Positions 7,867 to 17,062 of a stretch of DNA of 64,000 nt are shown in pieces. Under the pieces are notes generated by a model. That model was not told where the DNA came from and searched no databases. It worked only from the letters and a program-made list of their open reading frames with translations. Source of the stretch: an uncultured Chitinophagaceae bacterium (GTDB taxonomy: Bacteria; Bacteroidota; Bacteroidia; Chitinophagales; Chitinophagaceae); assembly GCA_936908745.1 (NCBI GenBank), contig CAKZFX010000023.1:1-64000 (forward strand), written 5' to 3'. Numbering within the stretch: position 1 is the stretch's first letter; the number at the start of each line of letters is the position of its first letter. A program made the translations under genes and the position numbers.

Positions 7867-9002
7867 AAAAGGTTTTATTTATTGACAGGGACGGCACATT
7901 GATCAAGGAAGCGCCGCCGACGTACCAGATTGACTCGTTTGAGAAACTGGATTTTTACCCGGATATGTTTACATGGATGAAAAAGATTGCCGCAGAACTG
8001 GATTATGAACTGGTGATGGTGACCAACCAGGATGGTTTGGGAACGGCTGGTTTTCCGGAAGAAACATTTTGGCCGGTACATAATTTTGTGATGAAAGCAT
8101 TGGAAACCGAAGGCATTTATTTCAGCAATGTATTAATTGATAAAACATTCCCCGCTGATAATGCGCCGACCCGTAAACCGGGTATTGGCATGCTGACGGC
8201 TTATATCAATAACAGCGATTATGATTTAGCCAATTCCTATGTTATCGGCGACCGCATCACCGATGTACAACTGGCAAAGAATTTAAATTGTAAAGCTATC
8301 TGGATAAAGAATGATGCGGCGCTGGGCGGGGCTGAAATCAATGATACAATAACGGCGCTGGAGCCTTTTATTGCGCTGGAAACGCAATCGTGGAAAGCGA
8401 TCTATGAATTTTTGCGGTTAGGTCAACGTACGATACAACATACACGCAATACCAATGAAACAAGGATCAGCATTGAACTGAATCTTGACGGCACGGGCAA
8501 AACAGCGATCCAGACAGGTTTGCATTTTTTTGATCACATGCTCGATCAATTAGGGCGTCATAGCGGCGTTGATCTATCCATTACCGTAAACGGAGACCTG
8601 CATATTGACGAACATCATACGATTGAAGACACAGCCATCGCACTCGGTGAAGCGTTTGCATTGGCATTGGGAAATAAAAAAGGAATCGAACGTTATGGTT
8701 TCTTATTGCCGATGGATGATTGCCTGGCACAGGTGGCCATTGATTTTGGCGGTCGTGCCTGGTTGATGTGGGATGCGAAGTTTGCAAGAGAAAAAGTAGG
8801 CGATGTGCCCACAGAAATGTTCCTGCATTTTTTCAAATCATTTTCGGATGCAGCCAAATGCAACCTGAATATTAAAGCCGAAGGCGACAATGAGCATCAT
8901 AAAATAGAAGCCATTTTTAAAGGATTGGCCAAAGCCATTAAACAAGCTGTAAAAAGGGATAGCAGTAATATGCAACTGCCCAGTACAAAAGGGATGCTCT
9001 GA
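7863..9002 (+). CDS. hisB: Bifunctional histidinol-phosphatase / imidazoleglycerol-phosphate dehydratase
   Basis: 379 residues. The N-terminal HAD phosphatase (about 1-165) has FIDRDGTLIKE at residues 5-15, VTNQDGLG and GDRITDVQLAKN. The C-terminal IGP dehydratase (about 185-379) has HFFDHMLDQLGRHSG, the His-rich metal motif DEHHTIED and the second metal motif NEHHKIEA. It performs both the sixth and eighth steps. The fused form is known from Enterobacteria, Campylobacter and Bacteroidota. Four-base overlap with hisC and one-base overlap with hisH. Confidence 0.97.
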   Translation: MKKVLFIDRDGTLIKEAPPTYQIDSFEKLDFYPDMFTWMKKIAAELDYELVMVTNQDGLGTAGFPEETFWPVHNFVMKALETEGIYFSNVLIDKTFPADNAPTRKPGIGMLTAYINNSDYDLANSYVIGDRITDVQLAKNLNCKAIWIKNDAALGGAEINDTITALEPFIALETQSWKAIYEFLRLGQRTIQHTRNTNETRISIELNLDGTGKTAIQTGLHFFDHMLDQLGRHSGVDLSITVNGDLHIDEHHTIEDTAIALGEAFALALGNKKGIERYGFLLPMDDCLAQVAIDFGGRAWLMWDAKFAREKVGDVPTEMFLHFFKSFSDAAKCNLNIKAEGDNEHHKIEAIFKGLAKAIKQAVKRDSSNMQLPSTKGML

Positions 9003-9598
9003 TGAATGTGACGATTATAAAATACAACGCAGGTAATATCCAATCGGTTCTTTTTGCACTGAAAAGGATCGGCGTGGAAGCACTGGTAACCGATGATCCT
9101 GCATTGATCCGCAAAGCCGATAAAGTGATCTTTCCCGGGGTAGGCGAAGCCAGCACAGCAATGCGTTATTTAAAAGAAAGAGAACTTGACCAATTGATCG
9201 TTTCACTTCAACAACCGGTATTGGGTATTTGTCTCGGGATGCAGCTCTTGTGCAGCTATTCCGAGGAGAATGATACGCAATGCCTGGGCATTTTTGAAAA
9301 CACTATTGTGAAACGTTTTGTTCCACGAAACAGCGATTTAAAAGTGCCGCAAATCGGCTGGAATACGATACAGGAACTACGTTCACCTTTGTTTGATAAC
9401 ATACAAAAAGTAAACAATTACGTTTATTTCGTTCACAGCTATTATGCAGGTCTCAGTGACTATACAATTGCACAAACCCATTATATCAACGATTACAGCT
9501 CCGCTTTGCAAAAGAACAATTTTTATGGGGTGCAGTTTCACCCGGAAAAAAGCGCTGTTGTTGGTGAAACTATTTTAAAAAACTTTTTATCTCTCTGA
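9002..9598 (+). CDS. hisH: Imidazole glycerol phosphate synthase, glutaminase subunit
   Basis: Class I glutamine amidotransferase of 198 residues supplying ammonia to HisF. The triad is visible: nucleophile Cys77 in PVLGICLGMQ, and His180 and Glu182 in VQFHPEKS. The oxyanion region FPGVGEASTAM is intact. The start overlaps the hisB stop (TGATG). The complex acts in the cytoplasm. Confidence 0.96.
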   Translation: MNVTIIKYNAGNIQSVLFALKRIGVEALVTDDPALIRKADKVIFPGVGEASTAMRYLKERELDQLIVSLQQPVLGICLGMQLLCSYSEENDTQCLGIFENTIVKRFVPRNSDLKVPQIGWNTIQELRSPLFDNIQKVNNYVYFVHSYYAGLSDYTIAQTHYINDYSSALQKNNFYGVQFHPEKSAVVGETILKNFLSL

Positions 9599-9599
9599 C

Positions 9600-10316
9600 A
9601 TGACGATTATTCCCGCTATTGATATTATCAATGGAAAATGTGTACGCCTGACGCAGGGCGATTATGCACAGCAAACGATTTATAACGAAGACCCGCTGGA
9701 AGTGGCGATGCAGTTTGAAGATGCGGGTCTTACCCGTCTTCACTTGGTTGACCTTGACGGCGCTAAAGAAGGAGATGTAAAAAACTGGAAAGTGCTGGAA
9801 AAGATCGCGGGCAAAACAAAACTGTCTGTTGATTTCAGCGGTGGTATCAGTTCGCAAAAAAACGTGGAGATCACGTTCAACTCAGGCGCCGCCTATGCGG
9901 CGGTGGGCAGCATTGCAGCAAAGGATGAGTTTACTTTCTCCGGCTGGCTATTACAGTTCGGTGCCGAACGTTTTATCATTGGCGCAGATGTACGCAATGA
10001 AAAGATTGCCGTAAAAGGCTGGACAGAGTCCACCACCCTTTCGGTTTTTGATCTGATCGGCAATTATAAAACCAAAGGTGTTAAACAGTTTTTTTGCACC
10101 GATATTGAAAAAGATGGATTGCTGCAAGGCCCTTCGATCCTCCTTTATAAAAAAATAATCAACCAGCATCCTTCGATTGACCTCATAGCAAGCGGTGGCA
10201 TTTCAACCATTGAACAAGTGGAAGAATTGCGGCAGGCCGGTTTACATGGCGCTATCATCGGCAAAGCCATTTATGAAAACAGGATTTCATTGAAAGACCT
10301 GAAAAAGTTTTTATAA
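9600..10316 (+). CDS. hisA: ProFAR isomerase
   Basis: (beta-alpha)8 barrel of 238 residues: IIPAIDIINGKCVRLTQGDY carries the first catalytic Asp (Asp8), HLVDLDGAKEG follows, and TDIEKDGLLQGPS holds the second (about Asp128). Phosphate loops are DFSGGIS and IASGGIS. It isomerises ProFAR to PRFAR. It is two bases downstream of hisH and two bases upstream of hisF. Confidence 0.95.
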   Translation: MTIIPAIDIINGKCVRLTQGDYAQQTIYNEDPLEVAMQFEDAGLTRLHLVDLDGAKEGDVKNWKVLEKIAGKTKLSVDFSGGISSQKNVEITFNSGAAYAAVGSIAAKDEFTFSGWLLQFGAERFIIGADVRNEKIAVKGWTESTTLSVFDLIGNYKTKGVKQFFCTDIEKDGLLQGPSILLYKKIINQHPSIDLIASGGISTIEQVEELRQAGLHGAIIGKAIYENRISLKDLKKFL

Positions 10317-10318
10317 AC

Positions 10319-11074
10319 ATGCTGACAAAACGCATTATACCCTGCCTGGACATTAAAGACGGCCGCACCGTGAAAGGCACCAACTTCGTCGGGCTGCGGG
10401 ATGCCGGCGATCCTGTGGAACTGGCCGTTCGTTATTGCGAAGAAGGCGCAGATGAGTTGGTATTCCTTGATATCAGCGCCACCAATGAAAAAAGAAAAAC
10501 ACTGGCAGCATTGGTCAGGGAAATTGCCACGCATATCAATATTCCTTTTACAGTTGGCGGTGGTATCAATTCTATTGAAGATGTAAGTGTGTTGCTGGAA
10601 AACGGCGCTGATAAAATCTCGGTCAATACATCGGCAGTGAAAAAACCCGGGCTGGTAGATGAACTTGCCAACAATTTCGGCAGCCAATGTGTAGTCGTTG
10701 CAATAGATGTCAAAAAAACAGGCAATGAAAGTATCGTCTTTACACATGGTGGAAAGAACCCGACGACGATGCGTGCAACGGATTGGACAAAGGAAGTTGT
10801 TGATCGTGGCGCCGGTGAATTGTTGCTGACATCAATGGACCATGACGGCACCAAGAATGGTTTTGCGCTGGAGCTGACCAAAGAGATCACAGCGGCAGTG
10901 CCTGTTCCTGTGATTGCTTCTGGCGGTGCCGGCCGTATGGAACATTTTACCGATGTATTTTCCATCGCTGGTGCAGATGCGGCGCTGGCCGCCAGCATTT
11001 TTCACTTCCGTGAAATTGATTTGCAAGACCTGAAAAGTTATCTTCATAAACAAAATATCGCCGTTCGTTTATGA
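10319..11074 (+). CDS. hisF: Imidazole glycerol phosphate synthase, cyclase subunit
   Basis: 251 residues; (beta-alpha)8 barrel partner of HisH. RIIPCLDIKDGRTVKG carries the first catalytic Asp, and VVVAIDVKKTG holds the second (about residue 130). TVGGGIN and IASGGAGRMEHF are the phosphate-binding loops. It produces IGP and AICAR. The TGA stop sits inside ATGA at 11071-11074, which starts the next small ORF. Confidence 0.96.
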   Translation: MLTKRIIPCLDIKDGRTVKGTNFVGLRDAGDPVELAVRYCEEGADELVFLDISATNEKRKTLAALVREIATHINIPFTVGGGINSIEDVSVLLENGADKISVNTSAVKKPGLVDELANNFGSQCVVVAIDVKKTGNESIVFTHGGKNPTTMRATDWTKEVVDRGAGELLLTSMDHDGTKNGFALELTKEITAAVPVPVIASGGAGRMEHFTDVFSIAGADAALAASIFHFREIDLQDLKSYLHKQNIAVRL

Positions 11075-11184
11075 CCATGCCGATCATCATACTACTCTTG
11101 CTTGCTTCTCTTTATCTCTATTGGCTATTTGAGAAAAAGAGAAAAGATAAACAACGCCGTCACAAAGAAAAAAAGAGAAACTGA
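11071..11184 (+). CDS. Small single-span membrane ORF in the his operon (37 aa), apparently frameshifted
   Basis: ATG at 11071 overlaps the hisF stop (ATGA) and encodes MTMPIIILLLLASLYLYWLF followed by a very basic tail rich in Lys, Arg and Gln, to the TGA at 11182. It is one transmembrane helix with a positively charged cytoplasmic end. The stop comes just after a run of seven A (11168-11174). In the +1 frame a clean ORF continues from 11177 to the TGA at 11261-11263, giving E-T-D-Y-E-R-L-L-K-T-L-R-K-D-E and an acidic, Asn/Thr-rich end. This runs into the hisIE start at 11250. One A fewer would fuse both parts into a protein of about 63 residues that fills the whole gap. Function unknown. 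Confidence 0.6.
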   Translation: MTMPIIILLLLASLYLYWLFEKKRKDKQRRHKEKKRN

Positions 11185-11249
11185 TTATGAACGCTTGCTG
11201 AAAACCTTGCGAAAGGATGAACCGGCCGAACCCACAAATACTACAAACA

Positions 11250-11846
11250 ATGATGAAGCCTGATTTTTCAAAATATACAGACCAGTTAGTTCCTGCCATT
11301 ATCCAGGACGATCGCTCCGGTAAAGTATTGATGCTGGGTTTTATGAATGAAGAAGCATTTGATAAAACAATACAGGAACAACGTGTAACTTTTTTCAGCC
11401 GCAGCAAACAACGTTTGTGGACAAAGGGTGAAACATCCGGTCATTTTTTGGATGTGAAAACAATTGCATTGGATTGTGACAACGATACGATTCTGATCAA
11501 AGCGATACCTTCCGGACCTGTTTGTCATACCGGCGCCGATACCTGTTTCAATGAAAGCAATCCTTCTTTTTCCATTGAACAACTTGAAAAAGTAATTGCT
11601 GAAAGAAAAAACAACCCGACCGAAAATTCTTATACTGCTTCTTTGTTTAAAAAAGGAGTCAACAAAGTGGCGCAAAAAGTAGGTGAAGAAGCCGTAGAGT
11701 TAGTGATTGAAAGCAAGGATGATGATAAAGAGAAGTTTGTAGGCGAAGCAGCCGACTTGCTTTTTCATTATTTAGTGTTGATCCAACTCAAAAATTATGA
11801 GTTAAAAGATGTTATAAAAGTGTTGGCAGAACGTCATCGAAAATAG
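11250..11846 (+). CDS. hisI: Bifunctional phosphoribosyl-AMP cyclohydrolase / phosphoribosyl-ATP pyrophosphatase
   Basis: 198 residues; steps two and three of the pathway. HisI domain (about 1-110) with MLGFMNEEAF, LWTKGETSGHF, the metal motif CDNDTILIKA and CHTGADTCF. HisE domain (about 115-198) with KVGEEAVELVIESK and EAADLLFHYLVLI. The start is chosen at MMKPDFSKY (11250); an upstream ATG at 11217 would lie within the frameshifted small ORF. Last gene of the operon; no clear terminator hairpin follows. Confidence 0.95.
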   Translation: MMKPDFSKYTDQLVPAIIQDDRSGKVLMLGFMNEEAFDKTIQEQRVTFFSRSKQRLWTKGETSGHFLDVKTIALDCDNDTILIKAIPSGPVCHTGADTCFNESNPSFSIEQLEKVIAERKNNPTENSYTASLFKKGVNKVAQKVGEEAVELVIESKDDDKEKFVGEAADLLFHYLVLIQLKNYELKDVIKVLAERHRK

Positions 11847-11904
11847 AAGTTTTCCCCAATTTTTAGAATACGTATTGAAGCTCACATAATATACCCGTAT
11901 CCGG

Positions 11905-11943
11905 TCATAATCAACGTGTAATATAATATACTACGTATTAATA
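11905..11943 (+). promoter_or_regulatory. Upstream element shared by the two AraC genes, copy 1
   Basis: A stretch starting TCATAATCAA, followed by GTAATATAATAT and CTACGTA, resembles 13122-13160 in front of the second araC-like gene. Possible shared operator or promoter; inference from similarity seen by eye. Confidence 0.35.
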
Positions 11944-12092
11944 CCTATTGACTCGGCCCATAAGTTGAAGTAATTTTCTATTATAAATGAAACTATTAAG
12001 GGTTTAGGATTGTACTTGAGTGTTTTTGTACCCGAATAATTTCATAACGAAAACCAAGTATATCCGGGCCTGTCTGAACCCACCAACCCACT

Positions 12093-13106
12093 ATGAACGA
12101 CAACACATTCGTTTTTGCTGAGATTGATAGCAACGAATCTTTTACTAAACTGGCGGCAGCTTTTGGTGCACGCCCGGTTAATAATACTATTCATATTCCC
12201 TCAGAAAAAGGAACAGGCTCTATCCGCAAAATAGATTTTGAAAAAGGATTACATACAAGGGCCTGGGATATTAAACTTTCACACCGGTTTGAATTAAGCA
12301 GGAAAAAAACAGGCGATCATGATGATGGAAAATCATTCAGCATTGTTTATCTCTTAAGCCCTGATACGGTCGTGGTTGAAAACCCTGTGGTGAATAAAGA
12401 AATGTTGTTGCAGGGCAGTCTCAACATTTTGCTCTTGTCTAATTGCAATGACCTGAATTTTCATATTATACCCGGTCAGCCTTTAAAAGCAATTGATATC
12501 ACTGTTTGTGCAGAATGGATGAACAGCCAGGTGGATTTATCAGATCCTGTTATTGTCAATTTTCTTGAGAAACTGAATAACAACCGCAATCCTTTTTTCT
12601 TTATCGATAAAGGCAATGCCGCTGAGTACAAAGCAGCCATGGATATTCATAGCGGCATACAATCAGGTGAAAAAGCACAATTATACCTGAAAGCAAAAAC
12701 ACTTTCACTGATCTCTGATTTCTTTACCAAACCTGCTTTTCACACAGCTAATCCTATTGCAGATAATAATACAACCCTGCACCAGGAAAAAATGCTGACA
12801 GTGGAAAAAATATTGGAAGACCATTTTGAAAAAGATCTGCCTTCTATTGAAAAGATAGCGCAGCATGTGGCCATGAGTGAATCAACATTGAAGCGGCATT
12901 TTAAAATGATGTTTGGCAAGAGCATCTACGAATATTATCTTGAAAAGAAAATGGATTATGCCAAGCGTTTACTATTGGAGAAACCGTTGACGGTAAAAGA
13001 AGTAGCGTATCGTTTGGGATATGAAAAGACAAGTAATTTCATTCACATCTTTAAAAAATTCCACACTTATTCTCCGGGCTATCTCAAAAAAACTTTTTCA
13101 ATTTAA
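12093..13106 (+). CDS. AraC-family transcriptional regulator (first of tandem pair)
   Basis: 337 residues. The C-terminal double helix-turn-helix lies at about 245-335: SIEKIAQHVAMSESTLKRHF is the first HTH, and KEVAYRLGYEKTSNFIHIFKKF the second, the AraC signature. The N-terminal ~220 residues have no recognised ligand domain but align by eye with the next gene (TGSIRKIDFEKGLHTRAWD versus TGSIRVIDIEEGLQVRVWD). It probably controls itself or neighbouring genes; the effector is unknown. Confidence 0.9.
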   Translation: MNDNTFVFAEIDSNESFTKLAAAFGARPVNNTIHIPSEKGTGSIRKIDFEKGLHTRAWDIKLSHRFELSRKKTGDHDDGKSFSIVYLLSPDTVVVENPVVNKEMLLQGSLNILLLSNCNDLNFHIIPGQPLKAIDITVCAEWMNSQVDLSDPVIVNFLEKLNNNRNPFFFIDKGNAAEYKAAMDIHSGIQSGEKAQLYLKAKTLSLISDFFTKPAFHTANPIADNNTTLHQEKMLTVEKILEDHFEKDLPSIEKIAQHVAMSESTLKRHFKMMFGKSIYEYYLEKKMDYAKRLLLEKPLTVKEVAYRLGYEKTSNFIHIFKKFHTYSPGYLKKTFSI

Positions 13107-13121
13107 GTGTTAGACCTTAGA

Positions 13122-13160
13122 TCATAATCAATCCATAATTTAATATCCTGTCGTAGTTAT
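13122..13160 (+). promoter_or_regulatory. Upstream element shared by the two AraC genes, copy 2
   Basis: TCATAATCAA followed by CATAATTTAATAT, similar to 11905-11943. It lies 75 bases before the second regulator's ATG, compared with 188 in the first case. Confidence 0.35.
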
Positions 13161-13196
13161 AATAGAACTACAAACGAAAACCTATAACAACTGACT

Positions 13197-14198
13197 ATGA
13201 TACCCTTATCGTACCTTGAAAAAAACAATAAATCGTCTTTTTGTGACCTGATACAGCCATTAGGTCGTTTTATAAGCAACGATACCCTTGAAGTGGATGC
13301 AGCCATCGGAACCGGTTCGATCCGTGTTATTGATATCGAAGAAGGATTACAGGTAAGAGTATGGGACTGCACCTTTAAAAAAGGTTTTGATATTAACCGT
13401 CAACCGCTGACAGATGGGTCCGGCAGAAATTTCACCATTGTTTATTATCTCACTCCCGGCACATTCAGCCTGAAAGATGCACCACTTTCCAATAACATCA
13501 GCCAATTATGGAATACAGTACTCCTATCAAACGATGCACAGTTTGATGTAAGCATCAGCGGTGGCAAGCCGATGAAATGTGTCAGTCTTACATTCAGCGC
13601 AGAATGGCTGAGCCAGTATATCTTTGGCGACATCGATTTCAATGATCATTTTTTCAAAAAGAATATTGACGAAAAAAAACCGGTGATCCTTTTTGAATCC
13701 ATGGCGAATACAGAACGTGATTTAGCAACAGGTTTACTGGCTAATAAATTTCATCCTTCGTTTGGCAAATTCTTTTTCCGTTCCAAAGCATTGAACCTGC
13801 TGACTGATTTTTTTATCAAGATCAGGAACCGTGGCTCTTTGTACCAGGGCACAACATTGTACCGTGAAGAGCAGATCAACGAAGCGGCTAAAAAGATAGA
13901 CCAGCATATCAACAACACCTTGCCTAATTTAAAATCGCTGGCAAAAGAATTATCGATCAGCGAATCGACATTGAAACGTTATTTCAGAAAAATATACGGT
14001 AAGAACATCTCGGCTTATTTCTTTGAAAAGAAAATGGAGTATGCAAAACAGTTGCTGACAGCCCATAAAGGCACAGTGACCGAGGTGGCTTATATGGTGG
14101 GTTATGAAAAACCAAGCCAGTTCACCCGTATGTTCAAAAGATATTATGGCATCCGGCCGGGTACCTTCAAGCAAATGAGGATGTATCCTTCCTTATAA
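13197..14198 (+). CDS. AraC-family transcriptional regulator (second of tandem pair)
   Basis: 333 residues, a full-length paralogue of the preceding gene: the same TGSIRVID N-terminal landmark, and the C-terminal AraC DNA-binding domain with LKSLAKELSISESTLKRYF and TEVAYMVGYEKPSQFTRMFKRYYG. The two genes look like a tandem duplication that has diverged. 90-base spacer between them. Regulatory target not evident. Confidence 0.9.
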   Translation: MIPLSYLEKNNKSSFCDLIQPLGRFISNDTLEVDAAIGTGSIRVIDIEEGLQVRVWDCTFKKGFDINRQPLTDGSGRNFTIVYYLTPGTFSLKDAPLSNNISQLWNTVLLSNDAQFDVSISGGKPMKCVSLTFSAEWLSQYIFGDIDFNDHFFKKNIDEKKPVILFESMANTERDLATGLLANKFHPSFGKFFFRSKALNLLTDFFIKIRNRGSLYQGTTLYREEQINEAAKKIDQHINNTLPNLKSLAKELSISESTLKRYFRKIYGKNISAYFFEKKMEYAKQLLTAHKGTVTEVAYMVGYEKPSQFTRMFKRYYGIRPGTFKQMRMYPSL

Positions 14199-14257
14199 AA
14201 ATATTTTCGGACTGGACGGTAACAGGATGAGCAGGGCTAAACCCCTGCCTTCTTTAT

Positions 14258-15730
14258 TTAATCAAGCATGTGAAAAGAAGCCGTCAGCGTACAACCTTTG
14301 CCCGGCGCCGCATCAATATTTACAGTACCGTTATAGAAACGTACCCGGTCGTGTATATTGGAAAGACCAATGCCTCTTCTTGTCTGGCTCGGGTCAAAAC
14401 CAACACCATTGTCTTTGATGAGCAATTCAATCGTACCTGCTGTATTGCTCAATGAAATGACTACCTCGGTGGCCTTACTATATTTCAATATGTTTTTTAA
14501 TTGCTCCTGCACCACGCGGAAGATAGTGACCCGCTTGGCCTGGCTCAATAAGAAGCCATCATGATTATTTTCAAAGCGGATATTAAGTGCAGAAGAAAGA
14601 TGTATATCATCAATCAGCGAAGTGATGCTTTCTTCAAGCCCGTTCATTTTTAATTCCGGCGCTGCCAGTTCTTTGGACAGTTTTCGGATCTCTTCGATAG
14701 AAGCATGAATATATTCAATGCTTTTTTCCTTGACCATTTTTTCCTGCTCGTTGGCCGGCGTCAGCATTTCCACAAACATGCGTGTTGTGGAAAGTATCTG
14801 GTTTACATTATCATGTAATTCATGACCGATACGTGTGCGTTCTCTTTCCTGCACATGAATAGCGATCTCTGATATTTCACGTTGACGTTGCAGTTTTTCT
14901 TCAGTCAGTTGGTCTTTCAGGTTGTAAAGTTCGGTAGTGTCCTGCAATGAGCCGATCATGCGTACCGGCAAACCGTTATCATACACCACGTAGCCACGGT
15001 CCTGCACTTGTTTATATTCACCATCTGCGCATTTAAAACGGTAAGCCTCGCTCCATGATTGCAGTCCTTTATCTGTCGCTTCTTTGATACGTTCTGTTAC
15101 CCTGTTGCGGTCTTCCGGGTGGATGCGGCGCAGCCACCATGATAAGCCCTTGCTTTCTTCTGCCTGATAACCGATCATTCCCATCAGCACATCATTGCGG
15201 AAGATATAGCCCGTTTGCATATCCCATTCCCAGATGGCATCGGAAGTGGCGCGGGTAATAAGCATCAGCCTTTCGTTTACTTCTCTCAATTTTTTCTCTA
15301 CGGCATATTTCTCACCCACGTTTACCGCATGACCACCGATAAAGTTTCTGCCGGCATCATCCGAAACCCTGAACAGGTTGACATGGAAAATAAGATTGGT
15401 ACCATCGGCCCATCTTACTTTTTCGATGGCTTCCACAGGGCGGCCTGTTTCCAGCACCTGGACGTGTTTGCTGTATAAAGAATCTGTAACCTCGGGCGGC
15501 AACAGGTTGAATACATTATTATTGAAAGCGGTCTCTGCTTTGAGACCAAAGTATTTGCAAAAAGATTCGTTGGCGAAAAGTAAAGCGGCATTTTCATCCA
15601 GCAACCATGAAAGGTTGGAGGACTGGTTCATGAACGAGCGGAACAATGAATCATAACCCGTAGGTTCTTCAACAATATGTAAAGGAAATTTTGCTCCTAC
15701 CCTGTTTTTTAACGCTGGCCAGTTTTTCAT
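14258..15730 (-). CDS. PAS-PAS sensor histidine kinase, HisKA_3 type
   Basis: 490 residues without membrane helices, so cytoplasmic. Two PAS domains at about 28-135 and 150-275; the second is a PAS_3 type with RIHPEDRNRVTERI and a following PAC. The dimerisation/phosphoacceptor helix contains ERTRIGHELHDNVNQIL (His near residue 305), typical of NarX/DesK-like kinases. The ATPase region shows DNGVGFD and GIGLSNIHDRV. Last gene of a minus-strand run of kinases and NarL-type regulators. Its likely partners are the adjacent lone receiver or the NarL regulators upstream. Confidence 0.92.
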   Translation of the reverse strand: MKNWPALKNRVGAKFPLHIVEEPTGYDSLFRSFMNQSSNLSWLLDENAALLFANESFCKYFGLKAETAFNNNVFNLLPPEVTDSLYSKHVQVLETGRPVEAIEKVRWADGTNLIFHVNLFRVSDDAGRNFIGGHAVNVGEKYAVEKKLREVNERLMLITRATSDAIWEWDMQTGYIFRNDVLMGMIGYQAEESKGLSWWLRRIHPEDRNRVTERIKEATDKGLQSWSEAYRFKCADGEYKQVQDRGYVVYDNGLPVRMIGSLQDTTELYNLKDQLTEEKLQRQREISEIAIHVQERERTRIGHELHDNVNQILSTTRMFVEMLTPANEQEKMVKEKSIEYIHASIEEIRKLSKELAAPELKMNGLEESITSLIDDIHLSSALNIRFENNHDGFLLSQAKRVTIFRVVQEQLKNILKYSKATEVVISLSNTAGTIELLIKDNGVGFDPSQTRRGIGLSNIHDRVRFYNGTVNIDAAPGKGCTLTASFHMLD

Positions 15731-15779
15731 CCGGGAATATGGGGTGTTTGGTTCTTTGGATTCTGTTGGTTAATAGCGC

Positions 15780-16154
15780 CTAACAATACAGTTGGTTAAT
15801 GATCGTAGGCACTTTGGCAAAGTCGTTTGATTTATCCAGGAAATAATCGGCGCCCAGTTCTTTACATTGGTCGCGGTAGTATTCATCAGCGTGGTTGCTG
15901 ATCATGATGACACGGCAATTGTTGTCGTGGCTTTTGATATGTTTGAGAAAATGAATGCCACTTTTTCCGGGAAGATTAATATCAAGCAAAACAAGATCAG
16001 GATTGTCTGTTTTGAAGTAACTGCTTGCTTCATCAAAATTGCCTGCAATGCTGATATTGCCAACGGCCGTAACATCATCCAGCAGCCCAATCATGCGCTC
16101 AATAAATAGCTGGTTATCGTCTACAATAAGGATTGCTTTCTTATTTTTTTTCAT
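15780..16154 (-). CDS. Single-domain response regulator (receiver only)
   Basis: 124 residues consisting of one receiver domain: acidic pair in LIVDDNQ, phospho-acceptor Asp58 in LVLLDINLPG, conserved Thr/Ser position in VIMISNHA and Lys in FLDKSND. No output domain, so it either works by protein contact or as a phosphate shuttle (CheY/Spo0F-like). Placed 49 bases before the PAS kinase, in the same direction. Confidence 0.9.
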   Translation of the reverse strand: MKKNKKAILIVDDNQLFIERMIGLLDDVTAVGNISIAGNFDEASSYFKTDNPDLVLLDINLPGKSGIHFLKHIKSHDNNCRVIMISNHADEYYRDQCKELGADYFLDKSNDFAKVPTIINQLYC

Positions 16155-16298
16155 ATCGGTAACGTATTATGAGTGCAAAATAAGCACTCAAAACGAATAG
16201 CGGGTATAGAGTCGGCTTTTTTTGTTTTGTACTTGATCGTCATCACCTCGTGTAGAAAGCCTACTACATCCACACAATGGATTGATAAACGATAAAAT

Positions 16299-16922
16299 TC
16301 AAATCAATTTATTCCGCATTGCATACTGGATAAGGTCTGCATTGGTTTTCATTTGCATCTTAGCCAATATTCTTGCCCGATAAGTGCTTACAGTAGTGCC
16401 ACGCAGTGAAAGAATATTGCATATCTCAGATATGGATTTACCATTAGCAATATGTATAAATACATCTCTTTCCCGTTCGCTTAAATGTTCATGCAAAAGA
16501 GATGCCTGCTTTGCGGGCTGCTGGTTTATGCGGCCCTCAGCAGAGTTGGTGGATGATCGTGCAGAGAGTATTTTATTGATGGTAGCCACGAGTTCTTCAG
16601 GCGCCGCATCTTTATTGAGATAAGCAGCCGCTCCGGCCTTTATCATTCTTGCGGCGTATTGTTCTTCAGGGTAAATACTTAGAATAAGAACAGGGGAATT
16701 GATGGCTTGTTCTCTTATTTTCTTTAATGCTTCGATACCACCACCACCCGGCATAGCCAGGTCAGAGACGATAATATCCCATTGGCGGCTGGTCGCTTGC
16801 TCTACCAGTGAAGGGCAGTCATATGCTTCTCCTATTTCAATAAAAGAAAACCCTTCAGTCAGTATCTGCCTTAGTCCTTTACGGACTATCTGGTGATCGT
16901 CTGCTATTAATACTTTTAGCAT
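16299..16922 (-). CDS. NarL/FixJ-family response regulator
   Basis: 207 residues: receiver (1-120, acidic pair IADDHQ, Asp54 in IVSDLAMPGG, Lys in YLNKDAAPEE) and LuxR-type HTH (about 145-205: LSERERDVFIHIANGKSISEI, then TTVSTYRARILAKMQMK). A close paralogue of the next regulator (17063-17692). Such regulators are the usual partners of HisKA_3 kinases. Confidence 0.93.
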   Translation of the reverse strand: MLKVLIADDHQIVRKGLRQILTEGFSFIEIGEAYDCPSLVEQATSRQWDIIVSDLAMPGGGGIEALKKIREQAINSPVLILSIYPEEQYAARMIKAGAAAYLNKDAAPEELVATINKILSARSSTNSAEGRINQQPAKQASLLHEHLSERERDVFIHIANGKSISEICNILSLRGTTVSTYRARILAKMQMKTNADLIQYAMRNKLI

Positions 16923-17062
16923 AAATGGTTAATGACGTCATTAGTGGCGGCCTTTCTCAATGATCCGGTTGAGAAACGGGCTTGCATTAAAATTACCCAG
17001 TACGTCACAAACCCTTTGTAGCTGAATAAGCTATATAGAAGTAGAAAATATACTACACGAAC

